Below, one piece after another: positions 1 to 7,871 of a stretch of 43,533 nucleotides of DNA; the first letter of the stretch is position 1; each line of letters begins with the position of its first letter. The stretch comes from RGIG7378 sp964500525 (GTDB taxonomy: Bacteria; Bacillota; Clostridia; RGIG7378). The translations under genes and the position numbers were made by a program. The notes under the pieces are model-generated. The model saw only the letters and a list, made by a program, of their open reading frames with translations, did no database searches and had not been told where the DNA came from. Location of the stretch: NCBI GenBank assembly GCA_964500525.1, contig CAZCOE010000063.1:1-43533 (forward strand), read 5' to 3'.

Positions 1-73
1 TTTTAGGCGGACGGCTCTTTTTGTATGCAATATTAATTGAGCATAGGAACATGGGGACCGAAGTTTTTCACTC
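1..73. repeat. Direct repeat, left copy (post-serpin segment)
   Basis: These 73 bases are identical to 1484-1556, the segment that holds the second half of the serpin terminator and the start of the hairpin-repeat array. The left copy begins inside the terminator loop, so the window probably opens just after another serpin-like gene. After base 73 the copies diverge: the left copy runs into the serpin leader, the right copy into the 78-bp array. Confidence 0.85.
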
Positions 74-179
74 TTAACTTAACAAAACCAATGAACCTTT
101 TTCTTCCAACCATCGTCATAGCTATGTAACCCCCGGCAAACCATTATCTATTACTATTACATAGTAGAAAGGCCATATT

Positions 180-1454
180 ATGAAAGCTCGATTAACATCC
201 CTTATCGCTGCTATATGTGTCTTGCTGTCGGCATCTCTCCTGTTCACATCCTGCAGCACAGACCAGCCCACAGAACCCCTGGGCAATTATTCCTCCACCA
301 ATCTTTCCAAGGATTATCCTACTCCCGGCCCCGTTGCCCAAGGCACACAGCTAAGTCCCGATAGTCAGGATGCTCTGGAGAACTTCTCTGTGGAACTGTT
401 CAAACAGTCCTACCAGGAGGGAAACCTGTTTATGTCTCCCATCTCCGTATTGTATGCATTGGCCATGGCCGGCAATGGTGCCTCTGGAGAAACCCTTGCC
501 CAGATGGAACAGGTTTTCGGAGCAGATATTGGAGTAATTAGTGCTTCCCTTCGTGATTACATGGGCATGGTGAACTCCAAGGATAACGGCGAGTTGTCCA
601 TTGCCAACTCCATGTGGATCAGAGAAGAGTTCCCTGTATCTCCTGACTTTTTGGATAAGAATTCATCCTACTTTGGTGCTGATATTTTCTCAACTCCCAT
701 GGACATCACCACCGTCAGAGATGTAAACCTGTGGGCCAACGACAAGACAAACGGAATGATTCCCAAGGTACTGAATGAAGACGACTTTGACGTCGATACC
801 CGCCTGATATTGGTAAATGCCCTGCGCTTTGAGGCCCTGTGGAAAGACCCTTACAATGAATACTCCGTAAGCCAGGGCAACTTTACAGATTACAAAGGTC
901 TAAGCCACACCGTTGACATGATGTACTCTTCTGAGGGCAAATATATCGAGACAGACAACGCCACCGGATTCATCAAACCCTACAAAGGCAACTATGCCTT
1001 TGCCGCCATTCTGCCCAACAGCGATATGACTCTCAAGGAGTATGTGGATAGTCTTACCGGTCAAGAGCTGCATCGACTGCTAAATGACAGTGTATCCAAA
1101 GGCAGTGTAAATGCAGCTATGCCCAAGTTCTCCAGTGAATCCTCTGTTCTGCTGCCGGATGTTTTGAGTCAAATGGGCATGGTTGACGCCTTCGACAGCA
1201 ACAAGGCCAATTTCTCCGGAATCAACTCAGAGGAACAACTGTTCATTTCTAATGTGATTCACAAGACCAAGATTGAGGTTTCCGAGTCCGGTACCAAGGC
1301 CGCTGCCGTAACTGCGGTAATAGTTGGTGCTGAATCGGCAGAACCTTCAAAGACTAAGACTGTAACATTAGACCGTCCGTTCCTGTACATGATAGTGGAC
1401 TGCACCACAATGAAACCCCTGTTTGTGGGAGCCTACGCTGCTCCGGCAGAATAG
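180..1454 (+). CDS. Secreted serpin-family protease inhibitor (lipoprotein)
   Basis: Serpins trap serine or cysteine proteases by inserting the cleaved reactive-centre loop into a beta sheet. The 424-residue protein starts with a lipoprotein signal peptide whose lipobox LFTSC puts the lipidated Cys at residue 25, so it should sit on the outer face of the membrane. The serpin fold is clear: NLFMSPISVLYALAMAGNGA near the N-terminus, LVNALRFEALW in the middle, and RPFLYMIVD near the C-terminus. The hinge GTKAAAVTAV (371-380) is small-residue rich, as in inhibitory serpins. Counting from the hinge places P1 near the AES segment, but the loop looks about four residues longer than in alpha-1-antitrypsin, so target specificity cannot be assigned. 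The start has a Shine-Dalgarno sequence AGAAAGG seven bases upstream. Known gut-bacterial serpins inhibit host elastases; that role here is inference. Confidence 0.95.
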   Translation: MKARLTSLIAAICVLLSASLLFTSCSTDQPTEPLGNYSSTNLSKDYPTPGPVAQGTQLSPDSQDALENFSVELFKQSYQEGNLFMSPISVLYALAMAGNGASGETLAQMEQVFGADIGVISASLRDYMGMVNSKDNGELSIANSMWIREEFPVSPDFLDKNSSYFGADIFSTPMDITTVRDVNLWANDKTNGMIPKVLNEDDFDVDTRLILVNALRFEALWKDPYNEYSVSQGNFTDYKGLSHTVDMMYSSEGKYIETDNATGFIKPYKGNYAFAAILPNSDMTLKEYVDSLTGQELHRLLNDSVSKGSVNAAMPKFSSESSVLLPDVLSQMGMVDAFDSNKANFSGINSEEQLFISNVIHKTKIEVSESGTKAAAVTAVIVGAESAEPSKTKTVTLDRPFLYMIVDCTTMKPLFVGAYAAPAE

Positions 1455-1470
1455 TGCACGCTGTAAAGCA

Positions 1471-1506
1471 AGAGCCGTTCCCTTTTTAGGCGGACGGCTC
1501 TTTTTG
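1471..1506 (+). terminator. Rho-independent terminator of the serpin gene
   Basis: The arms AGAGCCGT (1471-1478) and ACGGCTCT (1494-1501) form a perfect 8-bp stem followed by a short T-run, 16 bases after the serpin stop. Confidence 0.85.
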
Positions 1507-1556
1507 TATGCAATATTAATTGAGCATAGGAACATGGGGACCGAAGTTTTTCACTC
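1484..1556. repeat. Direct repeat, right copy (post-serpin segment)
   Basis: Exact second copy of bases 1-73. It overlaps the right arm of the serpin terminator and leads into the 78-bp tandem array. The serpin gene lies between the two copies. Confidence 0.85.
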
Positions 1557-1888
1557 ATCACTCTACACTATTCACTGGCGAAGCCGCGCTTCGCCATTTG
1601 ACCATAGGAACATAGGGACCAGAACTATTCACTCATCACTCTACACTATTCACTGGCGAAGCCGCGCTTCGCCATTTGACCATAGGAACATGGGGACCAG
1701 AACTCTTCACTCATCACTCTACACTATTCACTGGCGAAGCCCCGCTTCGCCATTTGACCATAGGAACATAGGGACCTCAACTCTTCACTCATCACTCTAC
1801 ACTATTCACTGGCGAAGCCCCGCTTCGCCTCTTGAGCATAGGAACATGGGGGCCACAACTCTTCACTCATCACTATTCGCTATTAACT
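1551..1888. repeat. Tandem array of 78-bp hairpin repeats (four full copies plus a partial)
   Basis: Units start at 1551, 1629, 1707 and 1785, each exactly 78 bp, with a partial copy from 1863. Each unit holds TCACTCATCACTCTACAC, a perfect hairpin (GGCGAAG, five-base loop, CTTCGCC) and the phrase CATAGGAACATGGGGACC with small variants. The loop is CCGCG in units 1-2 and CCCCG in units 3-4, while the stem is unchanged. Because 78 is a multiple of three, a repetitive open frame runs through the array, but it has no start signal and is not taken as a gene. Related segments occur at 11091-11460 and 30705-30802. Confidence 0.9.
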
Positions 1889-1891
1889 ATA

Positions 1892-2584
1892 CTAATATCC
1901 AAACACTAATACATACATGGTTCCCTCATCCGTGGCCTCGGTAGAATAAGACAGAGTATACTGTCCTCTATCCAGAATAGCCGCTCTCACCACATTGAGA
2001 ACCATGGCCGGAGAGTTATCACCTGTATATAAAAACTCACAATTGAAATACTGCTTATCGAGAACCACGCCTATGTACTCTCCCAGCTGGTCCAGATTGG
2101 AGATCTCAGCATAGTTAATTACACAGGAATGCAGCAGAGCATAAATGTAACCGGCCGCCTCGGATACCTTGACAGTGTCCTTTTCCAGCAAGCCTTCCCT
2201 GAGTTCGGTTACCTCATCGGTTGTTCCTATGGTGGGAATCAGGTCCATAACCTGAATAAATGCCTTGCCTGTAATCTTTGCATCCCAGGAATTGTCATCC
2301 AGCTCTGTGGGCCAGGGGCCCATGGCCTCAGCCTGACCAAAGGTAGTATTTGCAAACCTGACTGCCAGGCCGTCGTACATGACGTGCAGCAAATCGTAGT
2401 TAAGCTGCTGTTTGGCAGAATCATAGTCCTGGTACTTGAGGATGTCCTCACTGTCCAGCCATTTAGTCTCGGCGGTGGCATTGATCCTGTTAAAGCCCAC
2501 ACTGTCCAGGGTTAGTGCTGCTGTAAGCAGGGCAACAACGACAAATCCGATAATTGCAGATAGAATCAGGGTACGCCTCTTCAC
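1892..2584 (-). CDS. Membrane-anchored protein of unknown function
   Basis: A 230-residue protein with a basic N-terminus (MKRRT) and one hydrophobic segment at about residues 7-27, followed by a soluble domain of about 200 residues that should face outside. I do not recognise a family. The start is GTG, supported by GGGAGG five bases upstream; no ATG fits better. The gene is convergent with the serpin, and its stop lies at the edge of the 78-bp repeat array, so the repeats may act as the boundary between the two transcripts. No close operon partner is visible. Confidence 0.7.
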   Translation of the reverse strand: MKRRTLILSAIIGFVVVALLTAALTLDSVGFNRINATAETKWLDSEDILKYQDYDSAKQQLNYDLLHVMYDGLAVRFANTTFGQAEAMGPWPTELDDNSWDAKITGKAFIQVMDLIPTIGTTDEVTELREGLLEKDTVKVSEAAGYIYALLHSCVINYAEISNLDQLGEYIGVVLDKQYFNCEFLYTGDNSPAMVLNVVRAAILDRGQYTLSYSTEATDEGTMYVLVFGY

Positions 2585-2662
2585 ACAAACCTCCCATAAG
2601 AACTACAAGGCTTTTCTTCAAAATAAATCATAGCACAGCATATCCCTTTTGTCACACTTTGG

Positions 2663-2692
2663 CACCGGAAGAATAATCTATAACATAATCTT
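2663..2692 (+). promoter_or_regulatory. Possible mother-cell (sigma-K-like) promoter
   Basis: CACC (2663-2666), a 17-base spacer and CATAATCTT (2684-2692) resemble the sigma-K consensus mACm-N16/17-CATAnnnTA with a mismatch at the last base. It lies just upstream of the Cys-rich gene. Weak evidence on its own. Confidence 0.3.
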
Positions 2693-2708
2693 TTTTCGGA
2701 GGAAACAA

Positions 2709-2972
2709 ATGAACTTGTTCAGAACTGGAAACTCAAATTGTGATAACGGATGCGGATGCTCCCTGCTGTGGATCATCATCCTTCTCTCCGTTTTGGGATG
2801 TGGCTGCGATAACGGCTCAAGCCTGTTCAACAACGGCGACAATGGCTGCGGATGCGACATCATCACATTGCTCATTCTGCTTGCCTTGCTGGGCAACTGC
2901 TGTGGCAACAACGACAACAACTGCGGATGCAACAATAGCTGCAACAACAACAGCTGTGGCTGCGGGTGCTAA
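2709..2972 (+). CDS. Cysteine- and asparagine-rich mini-protein with two hydrophobic segments
   Basis: An 87-residue protein with 15 cysteines, mostly as CGC or CC pairs, in a Gly/Asn/Asp-rich background. Two hydrophobic stretches (LLWIIILLSVLG and IITLLILLALLG) separate three Cys-rich blocks, giving a repeating Cys block/hydrophobic/Cys block pattern that ends in CGCGC. The start is the ATG with CGGAGGAAA just upstream; a longer frame from 2649 lacks such a site. I recognise no named family. The composition resembles spore coat or crust Cys-rich proteins, and a possible sigma-K-type promoter lies upstream, so a disulfide-crosslinked spore-surface protein is a reasonable inference. Metal binding or a peptide toxin are alternatives. 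The gene stands alone, convergent with whiA. Confidence 0.75.
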   Translation: MNLFRTGNSNCDNGCGCSLLWIIILLSVLGCGCDNGSSLFNNGDNGCGCDIITLLILLALLGNCCGNNDNNCGCNNSCNNNSCGCGC

Positions 2973-2991
2973 TCCCATCTTATCGAAGGTT

Positions 2992-3035
2992 CCTCAAATA
3001 AAAACAGGGGTTTCACCAATGCGGTGAAGCCCTTG
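2992..3035 (-). terminator. Terminator of the gmk-hprK-murB-debranching enzyme-whiA operon
   Basis: Stem arms CAGGGGTTTCACC (3005-3017) and GGTGAAGCCCTTG (3023-3035) enclose a five-base loop. On the minus strand the stem is followed by TTTTTATTT. It may also act weakly for the convergent Cys-rich gene. Confidence 0.85.
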
Positions 3036-3049
3036 TTTGTTGTATTTCT

Positions 3050-3973
3050 CTATGTTCTGTCCAGGTATTTAGTCTGTATTTCTCTCAGCATTGCCTCCAG
3101 CCTGTTTAAGCGGTGGGCCGCTCCGGATTTTCCTATGGGAGGATTCATTCTCCCTCCCAGCTCCGTCAGGCTGAGAACCTCGTTGTCATCGTCCATGAGA
3201 GCCTCTGCAGCAGATTTCATATCCTCTGCCGCCCATCCCAGTTTCCCGGTGGGGTCAACTGCCAGAATCATTTCCCTGATGCGCAATTTGCGAACTATAA
3301 ACTTATTCACATTGGCACTGTAGCAATTATATGTCCTGTTTGATAAGTTGGATGCAGTGGATGCAATGAGGGCCTCTTCGTAGTACATTGCGGCCCTGGT
3401 GGTTCCCATGAGCTTGAGAATATCTGCTATGCCGTCTCCGTTCTTAACGTACAGCACCCAGCGGTTCCTGCGCTTAATAATATTGGATCTGATCTGGTAT
3501 TTGTTCAGGAAATTCTGCAAGGCCGTCAAGGGCCCCCGATCAGGAGAAGAAACGTCAAAATAGTGTTGATTTTCCGGTGTGCTTACAGTTCCACTGCCTA
3601 CAAACATGCCTCTGAGGAATGCCCGGCACATATCGTCGTCCTTCTGCTGGGGCAGCTGTGTCAGCTCGGTATACAGCAGTTCTGACAGGACGTCCCTGAA
3701 CTCCAGCACATTTGCGTCGGGAGCCAACACCTGTTCAATGCCATTTTCCCCAAAATACATCCTGAGGTCTGCCCGTATTCTGTCTGCGGCTGCCTGACCT
3801 CTCTTGTTAATCCTGATAGTCAATCTATCAGGCTCCCTGTCCATACAGATACAGCCTGCCACGAATCCTGCCAGTTCCCGGATGCACATATTGCCGGAAT
3901 CGCATATAAACTCGCAGGCCTCGTCTCTGACTCTGCGGGAAAAGGTCTCTGTGCTATTTCCTGGATTTGCCAT
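3050..3973 (-). CDS. whiA: DNA-binding protein WhiA
   Basis: WhiA is a conserved Gram-positive regulator with a LAGLIDADG-like domain fused to a helix-turn-helix, involved in cell division and, in actinomycetes, sporulation. The 307-residue protein shows the LAGLIDADG-like core FLRGMFVGSGTVSTPE in the middle and the typical C-terminal HTH segment NPPIGKSGAAHRLNRLEAML. Length matches the family. The ATG start overlaps the end of the debranching-enzyme gene by 20 bases, which points to translational coupling. In many Firmicutes whiA sits near hprK, murB and rapZ; here rapZ is missing from the cluster and a glycogen debranching gene takes its place. A strong terminator follows. Confidence 0.97.
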   Translation of the reverse strand: MANPGNSTETFSRRVRDEACEFICDSGNMCIRELAGFVAGCICMDREPDRLTIRINKRGQAAADRIRADLRMYFGENGIEQVLAPDANVLEFRDVLSELLYTELTQLPQQKDDDMCRAFLRGMFVGSGTVSTPENQHYFDVSSPDRGPLTALQNFLNKYQIRSNIIKRRNRWVLYVKNGDGIADILKLMGTTRAAMYYEEALIASTASNLSNRTYNCYSANVNKFIVRKLRIREMILAVDPTGKLGWAAEDMKSAAEALMDDDNEVLSLTELGGRMNPPIGKSGAAHRLNRLEAMLREIQTKYLDRT

Positions 3974-5999
3974 TTCTCTTTACCTTTTTGATGCCGCATA
4001 CAGCAGCCAATGTGCGGAGAATCTCTGCATCGCTCAGGGCATGGGCCCAGTCGCCGGTCCTTATGTTTGGCAGGTCTCCCTGATACATTTCCCCACCATG
4101 ACCCAGGCAGGTACTGTCCATCTCAGCGAATATAGGCTGCATCACTGTTAAAATCTGTTCCTTGCCATACATGCCCAGTCGGAACAGCAGTCTGAGATAG
4201 AAACCCATCAGCCATGTCCAGCTGTTGCCGTTATACGAGGCGTAGTCTCTGACACTTGCAGGTCCAAGGCCCCTGCCCATGTAACTGCGGTCGTCGGGAG
4301 ACAGGGTCCTGATACCTACAGGGGTGTACAGCAGACCTCCCACGCGCCTGACGCACCTCTTCATGGTCTCTGTATCGCAGGGAGAGAAGTTCAGCCCCAG
4401 GGCCAACATCTGGTTGCATCTCACGGAAATGTCCCTATGGGGCTCCATTCCGCCGTCATAGGTTCTATGGAAGGTTACCGTGTCCGCAATGCCTCCCTCA
4501 TATACAAAATACTTGCGGAAGGAATCCCTGGTCAGAATAGCCTGGATGTCGTATCTCCTGGATGCCTTGTCCCCCCACAGAGGGCACAGTTTCTCCATAA
4601 TGCGCAGGGCATTGTACCAGAGTCCGTTTATCTCTACTGCACATCCCTCCCTGCCAGTTATTGGTTTGCCATCTATCCTGGCATCCATCCATGTCATGCC
4701 GGGGCTTGTCTCTATAAGTCCCAGTGAGTTCATAGCAATATATACTCCCCGGTCTGTGACGATGCCCTGTTGATATCTCTCTATAATGGATTCCAGAACG
4801 TTCCTCAGGCTGCACACAAATTCCCTGTCCCCAAATGCCAGGTAGTATTCAAACACGGCCTCAAACAGCCATAGGGATGCATCTGCGGAGTCGTATTCGG
4901 CAGCGTGCCCACTATCCACATTATCTGCCAACAGGGAATTGTCTATGTATTTTACCAGATTCTGCAGCACAGCCTTGGCCTCCCGGTCTCTGCCGGTGGA
5001 TATGCACAGCCCGATAACTGCCAGGGCAGCATCTCTGCCTCTGAACCCATGCCAGGGATAACCTGCCATAATGTAGGTATTTCCCTCCCGGTCCTGTACC
5101 AGATAGTCCTCTGCCCCGGCTGCCAGATATGGAGCCCGCTCCTGATCTATGGTGCATTTTGCGGCCAATTCGGTCCTGCGTCCGGTCTCGACAGCAAAAA
5201 AGTCCGGCCGGTCCGCCATGCTCACAGTCTTGAGAATATCCAAGGTGGACCCCTGTTCCGTAAAAATTACAAATTCCAGAGTTTTGGTGGTTCTAGGCTC
5301 CGCCTTCAGCACAAACTTTCCCGGGATAAAGTGATCCTCCCAGCAATCTGTACATCTGTCCGCATCCTGCCTATAGAACATGCCGCGGAAGTAGTCCGGC
5401 TCCTCTCCTGTCTCAAAGGCTCCGGCGCTGTATGAAATGTGCAGCCGGTTCTGGTACTCGGTCTCTCCCTTGTACACCAGGTCCACCATGCCTGGGTGCG
5501 GAAAAACGTCAAAATCCAAATTATCTCTACGGGAAACGTCATGATGTCTGCGATAGTTAATCAAGGGATAGAATTCCATCTCCACAGGACGGCGGCCTGT
5601 GGTGATTCGGTAGCGGACTGCAGTGGCATTGGCTCCCCGAATCATGGTAATCTCCTTGGAAATCCTGACCTCATCTATGCTATAGACATAGGTGGGGTAG
5701 GCCTCCATGGAAAAGCTCTTGAGATATTGATTTCCCTGGCTGCATACTCCGTTGGCGTCAAAGGCCGCCAGAGAAACTGTAGCTGTGCCAAGGCGAACAT
5801 GCTCGTGAATATTTGAGCACAGCACATATCTGTCGAATGGGGGTGTCATAGCCCCGGAAAGCAGACAATTATACTTGGAGGTATTGCCGCCGCCCAGGGT
5901 AAGAGACGCATATCCCCCAAGGCCATTGGTCAGAATCCAATTCTTGTCAGATGCGGCCATATAATCTGCCAGCTGCTTGCCTGTATACTCTATCCCCAT
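3954..5999 (-). CDS. Amylo-alpha-1,6-glucosidase / glycogen debranching enzyme
   Basis: This 681-residue protein matches bacterial/archaeal-type debranching enzymes, which hydrolyse the alpha-1,6 branch of glycogen or limit dextrin. The N-terminal domain opens with NWILTNGLGGYAS, the family signature. The C-terminal (alpha/alpha) barrel carries RGRDAALAVIGL, the segment SPGMTWMDARIDGKP with Asp439, and AVEINGLWYNALRIM with Glu456; these two acids are the likely catalytic pair by analogy with the family. No signal peptide, so it acts in the cytoplasm on stored polysaccharide. It lies three bases after murB and overlaps whiA. Its place behind hprK suggests shared expression with carbon-catabolite control, an inference from order only. 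Confidence 0.93.
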   Translation of the reverse strand: MGIEYTGKQLADYMAASDKNWILTNGLGGYASLTLGGGNTSKYNCLLSGAMTPPFDRYVLCSNIHEHVRLGTATVSLAAFDANGVCSQGNQYLKSFSMEAYPTYVYSIDEVRISKEITMIRGANATAVRYRITTGRRPVEMEFYPLINYRRHHDVSRRDNLDFDVFPHPGMVDLVYKGETEYQNRLHISYSAGAFETGEEPDYFRGMFYRQDADRCTDCWEDHFIPGKFVLKAEPRTTKTLEFVIFTEQGSTLDILKTVSMADRPDFFAVETGRRTELAAKCTIDQERAPYLAAGAEDYLVQDREGNTYIMAGYPWHGFRGRDAALAVIGLCISTGRDREAKAVLQNLVKYIDNSLLADNVDSGHAAEYDSADASLWLFEAVFEYYLAFGDREFVCSLRNVLESIIERYQQGIVTDRGVYIAMNSLGLIETSPGMTWMDARIDGKPITGREGCAVEINGLWYNALRIMEKLCPLWGDKASRRYDIQAILTRDSFRKYFVYEGGIADTVTFHRTYDGGMEPHRDISVRCNQMLALGLNFSPCDTETMKRCVRRVGGLLYTPVGIRTLSPDDRSYMGRGLGPASVRDYASYNGNSWTWLMGFYLRLLFRLGMYGKEQILTVMQPIFAEMDSTCLGHGGEMYQGDLPNIRTGDWAHALSDAEILRTLAAVCGIKKVKRNGKSRK

Positions 6000-6002
6000 G
6001 AA

Positions 6003-6920
6003 TTACTCCCTGTCTATGCCCACAATGCGAACCTCCGGCTCCAAAGTGACGCCGAATCGGGACCTGACCTCATCTGTCACCCGGTCCATAAGCTGCAGAA
6101 CATCTGCTGCTGTTGCATTGCCTGTGTTTATGATAAATCCACTGTGTTTGGTGGAAACCTCTGCTCCTCCAACCCTGCATCCCTTGAGACCGCACTGCTC
6201 AATCATGGCTGCAGCATAGCCGTTGGCAGGTCTCTTGAATGTGCTGCCTGCACTGGGTTTGTCTGTTGGCTGCTTGCTGCGGCGCCTTTCCCGCAGGTCA
6301 TCCATGGCAGCCTCTATGGCCTGTGGATCCCCGGGGCTGAGCTGCAGCTGTGCATCCAGAATAATATCCGGACAGGACATATATGCGCTGTGTCTGTAGC
6401 TGAATTCGTGCTGTTCCCGGTTCCGGACCACAATGGTGCCGTCCGGTCTCAGACAGCGGACTGTCCCTGTAATCTGACTCATTTCGCCTCCATAAGCTCC
6501 TGCGTTCATATATACCGCTCCGCCTATAGTTCCGGGAATACCCTCAGCGAACTCCATACCTGTCAAGCTGTTCTTGGCAGCAGCCCGGGCCACTCGGGAC
6601 AACAATGCTCCTGCCTGGGCGCGAACTATGCTGCCCTCAATTGATATTTCATTGAACTTGGCAGACAGGTCCATAACCACGCCGGGGATGCCTCCGTCTC
6701 TCACCAACAGGTTGGATCCGTTGCCAATAATCAGGCAATCGATGCTGTTTTGGAGGCAATACTGCCAAACCTCACAGATCTGATCCTGATTTTCGGGAGT
6801 TACATATAGCTCCGCAGGACCTCCTACTCTGAAGGTGGTGTGGCGACTCATGGGACTGTTGGCAATAGCGCTTTGCGGTCCGACAATGTGAATTATGCGG
6901 GCTGTCTGGTGTAAGTCCAT
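6003..6920 (-). CDS. murB: UDP-N-acetylenolpyruvoylglucosamine reductase
   Basis: MurB uses FAD and NADPH to reduce UDP-GlcNAc-enolpyruvate to UDP-MurNAc in cytoplasmic peptidoglycan synthesis. The 305-residue protein has the FAD-binding motifs TTFRVGGPAELYV and GNGSNLLVRDGG, the segment GIPGTIGGAVYMNAGAYGG, the substrate-binding SYRHS, the catalytic serine context SAGSTFKRP, and the C-terminal LEPEVRIVG with the conserved Glu. It is the shorter type found in Bacillus and clostridia. It lies nine bases after hprK and three bases before the debranching enzyme, within one operon. Confidence 0.97.
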   Translation of the reverse strand: MDLHQTARIIHIVGPQSAIANSPMSRHTTFRVGGPAELYVTPENQDQICEVWQYCLQNSIDCLIIGNGSNLLVRDGGIPGVVMDLSAKFNEISIEGSIVRAQAGALLSRVARAAAKNSLTGMEFAEGIPGTIGGAVYMNAGAYGGEMSQITGTVRCLRPDGTIVVRNREQHEFSYRHSAYMSCPDIILDAQLQLSPGDPQAIEAAMDDLRERRRSKQPTDKPSAGSTFKRPANGYAAAMIEQCGLKGCRVGGAEVSTKHSGFIINTGNATAADVLQLMDRVTDEVRSRFGVTLEPEVRIVGIDRE

Positions 6921-6929
6921 TTGTTATCC

Positions 6930-7871
6930 TCATTCCTTGGCAGAAGATTGGAGAGCCTTCACAGCCTCCTCGCTGCGCCTTGCCAGCTCGGCTGCGGAAT
7001 TGTATCCCATCTTCTTCTGTCTGTTATTAATAGCTGCCGCCTCGATGATAACGGCCAGATTACGTCCGGGGCTGACGGGAATTGTGTGACAGGGCACGTT
7101 GACTCCCAATATCTCTGTTGTCTCCGTCTCTGATCCCAGCCTGTCGTAGAGTTTGCTCTCCACCCATTGCTCGAATCTGATAACCAGGTCAATCTTCTCC
7201 GCAGGCTTAACAGAGCTGACGCCGTACATATTCTTTACATCCAATACTCCTATGCCTCGAATCTCGATCATATGCCTGGTAATTTCAGGGGCACTGCCAA
7301 TAAGTGCTGTGGCAGACAGCTTCTTGACCTGTACCATGTCGTCTGCCACCAGTCGGTGACCTCTCTTAACCAGTTCCAGAGCAATCTCGCTTTTGCCGAT
7401 GCCGCTCTCCCCCAGCAGCAAAATGCCCTCGCCGTAGACCTCTACGAAAACGCCGTATACATCTACGGTAGGCGCCAATCCACTGTTCAGATAGGATATG
7501 AGCAAACCTGTAAACTCGGATGTTACAAGCCCGGTACGCAAAATAGGGTGACCGAACTTGTCTGCGATCCGGATCATCTCGTCTGTCAGGCCCAAACCCC
7601 TGGTGACAATAATGCAGGGAAAGCCCAGCTCGAAAAATGATGTGAGACAGCGTTCCCTCTCCTCCGGGGGAATGCTGGCGATAAATGAAATCTCTCCCAA
7701 TCCCATGAGCTGAATCCGGTCATTGCCAAAGTATTCTCTATATCCCTGCAGGTGCAAGCCGGGCCTGTTGATCTCGGCTGTGGTAACCTTGATGTTCTGC
7801 AAATCTCTGCGGCCTGCCAGCTGCTCCAACTGGAATGCATCTGCCACGTCCTTGATGGTTACAAACTTCAT
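6930..7871 (-). CDS. hprK: HPr kinase/phosphorylase with an altered active-site position
   Basis: HprK phosphorylates Ser46 of HPr and reverses the reaction, setting carbon catabolite repression in Firmicutes. The 313-residue protein has the Walker A GESGIGKS (154-161), the VADD motif with Asp177/Asp178, and the family signature EIRGIGVLDVKNMYG with Glu203. One key position is odd. The segment TVDVYGVFVEVYG aligns with the usual SVHGVLVDIYG, so the conserved active-site His (His138 in Bacillus subtilis numbering) is Tyr139 here. The codon reads TAC on the minus strand. The P-loop Lys160 is intact. Whether the change affects kinase or phosphorylase activity is unknown. The ATG overlaps the gmk stop as ATGA. 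Confidence 0.95.
   Translation of the reverse strand: MKFVTIKDVADAFQLEQLAGRRDLQNIKVTTAEINRPGLHLQGYREYFGNDRIQLMGLGEISFIASIPPEERERCLTSFFELGFPCIIVTRGLGLTDEMIRIADKFGHPILRTGLVTSEFTGLLISYLNSGLAPTVDVYGVFVEVYGEGILLLGESGIGKSEIALELVKRGHRLVADDMVQVKKLSATALIGSAPEITRHMIEIRGIGVLDVKNMYGVSSVKPAEKIDLVIRFEQWVESKLYDRLGSETETTEILGVNVPCHTIPVSPGRNLAVIIEAAAINNRQKKMGYNSAAELARRSEEAVKALQSSAKE

Noticed and set aside
1551..1888. CRISPR-like look of a regular repeat array
   Set aside because: Units are directly joined, with no unique spacers, and no cas genes are near.
1423..1944. Open frame of about 170 codons with a 26-residue repeat
   Set aside because: It arises because the 78-bp DNA unit is a multiple of three; it has no binding site, and it starts inside the serpin gene.
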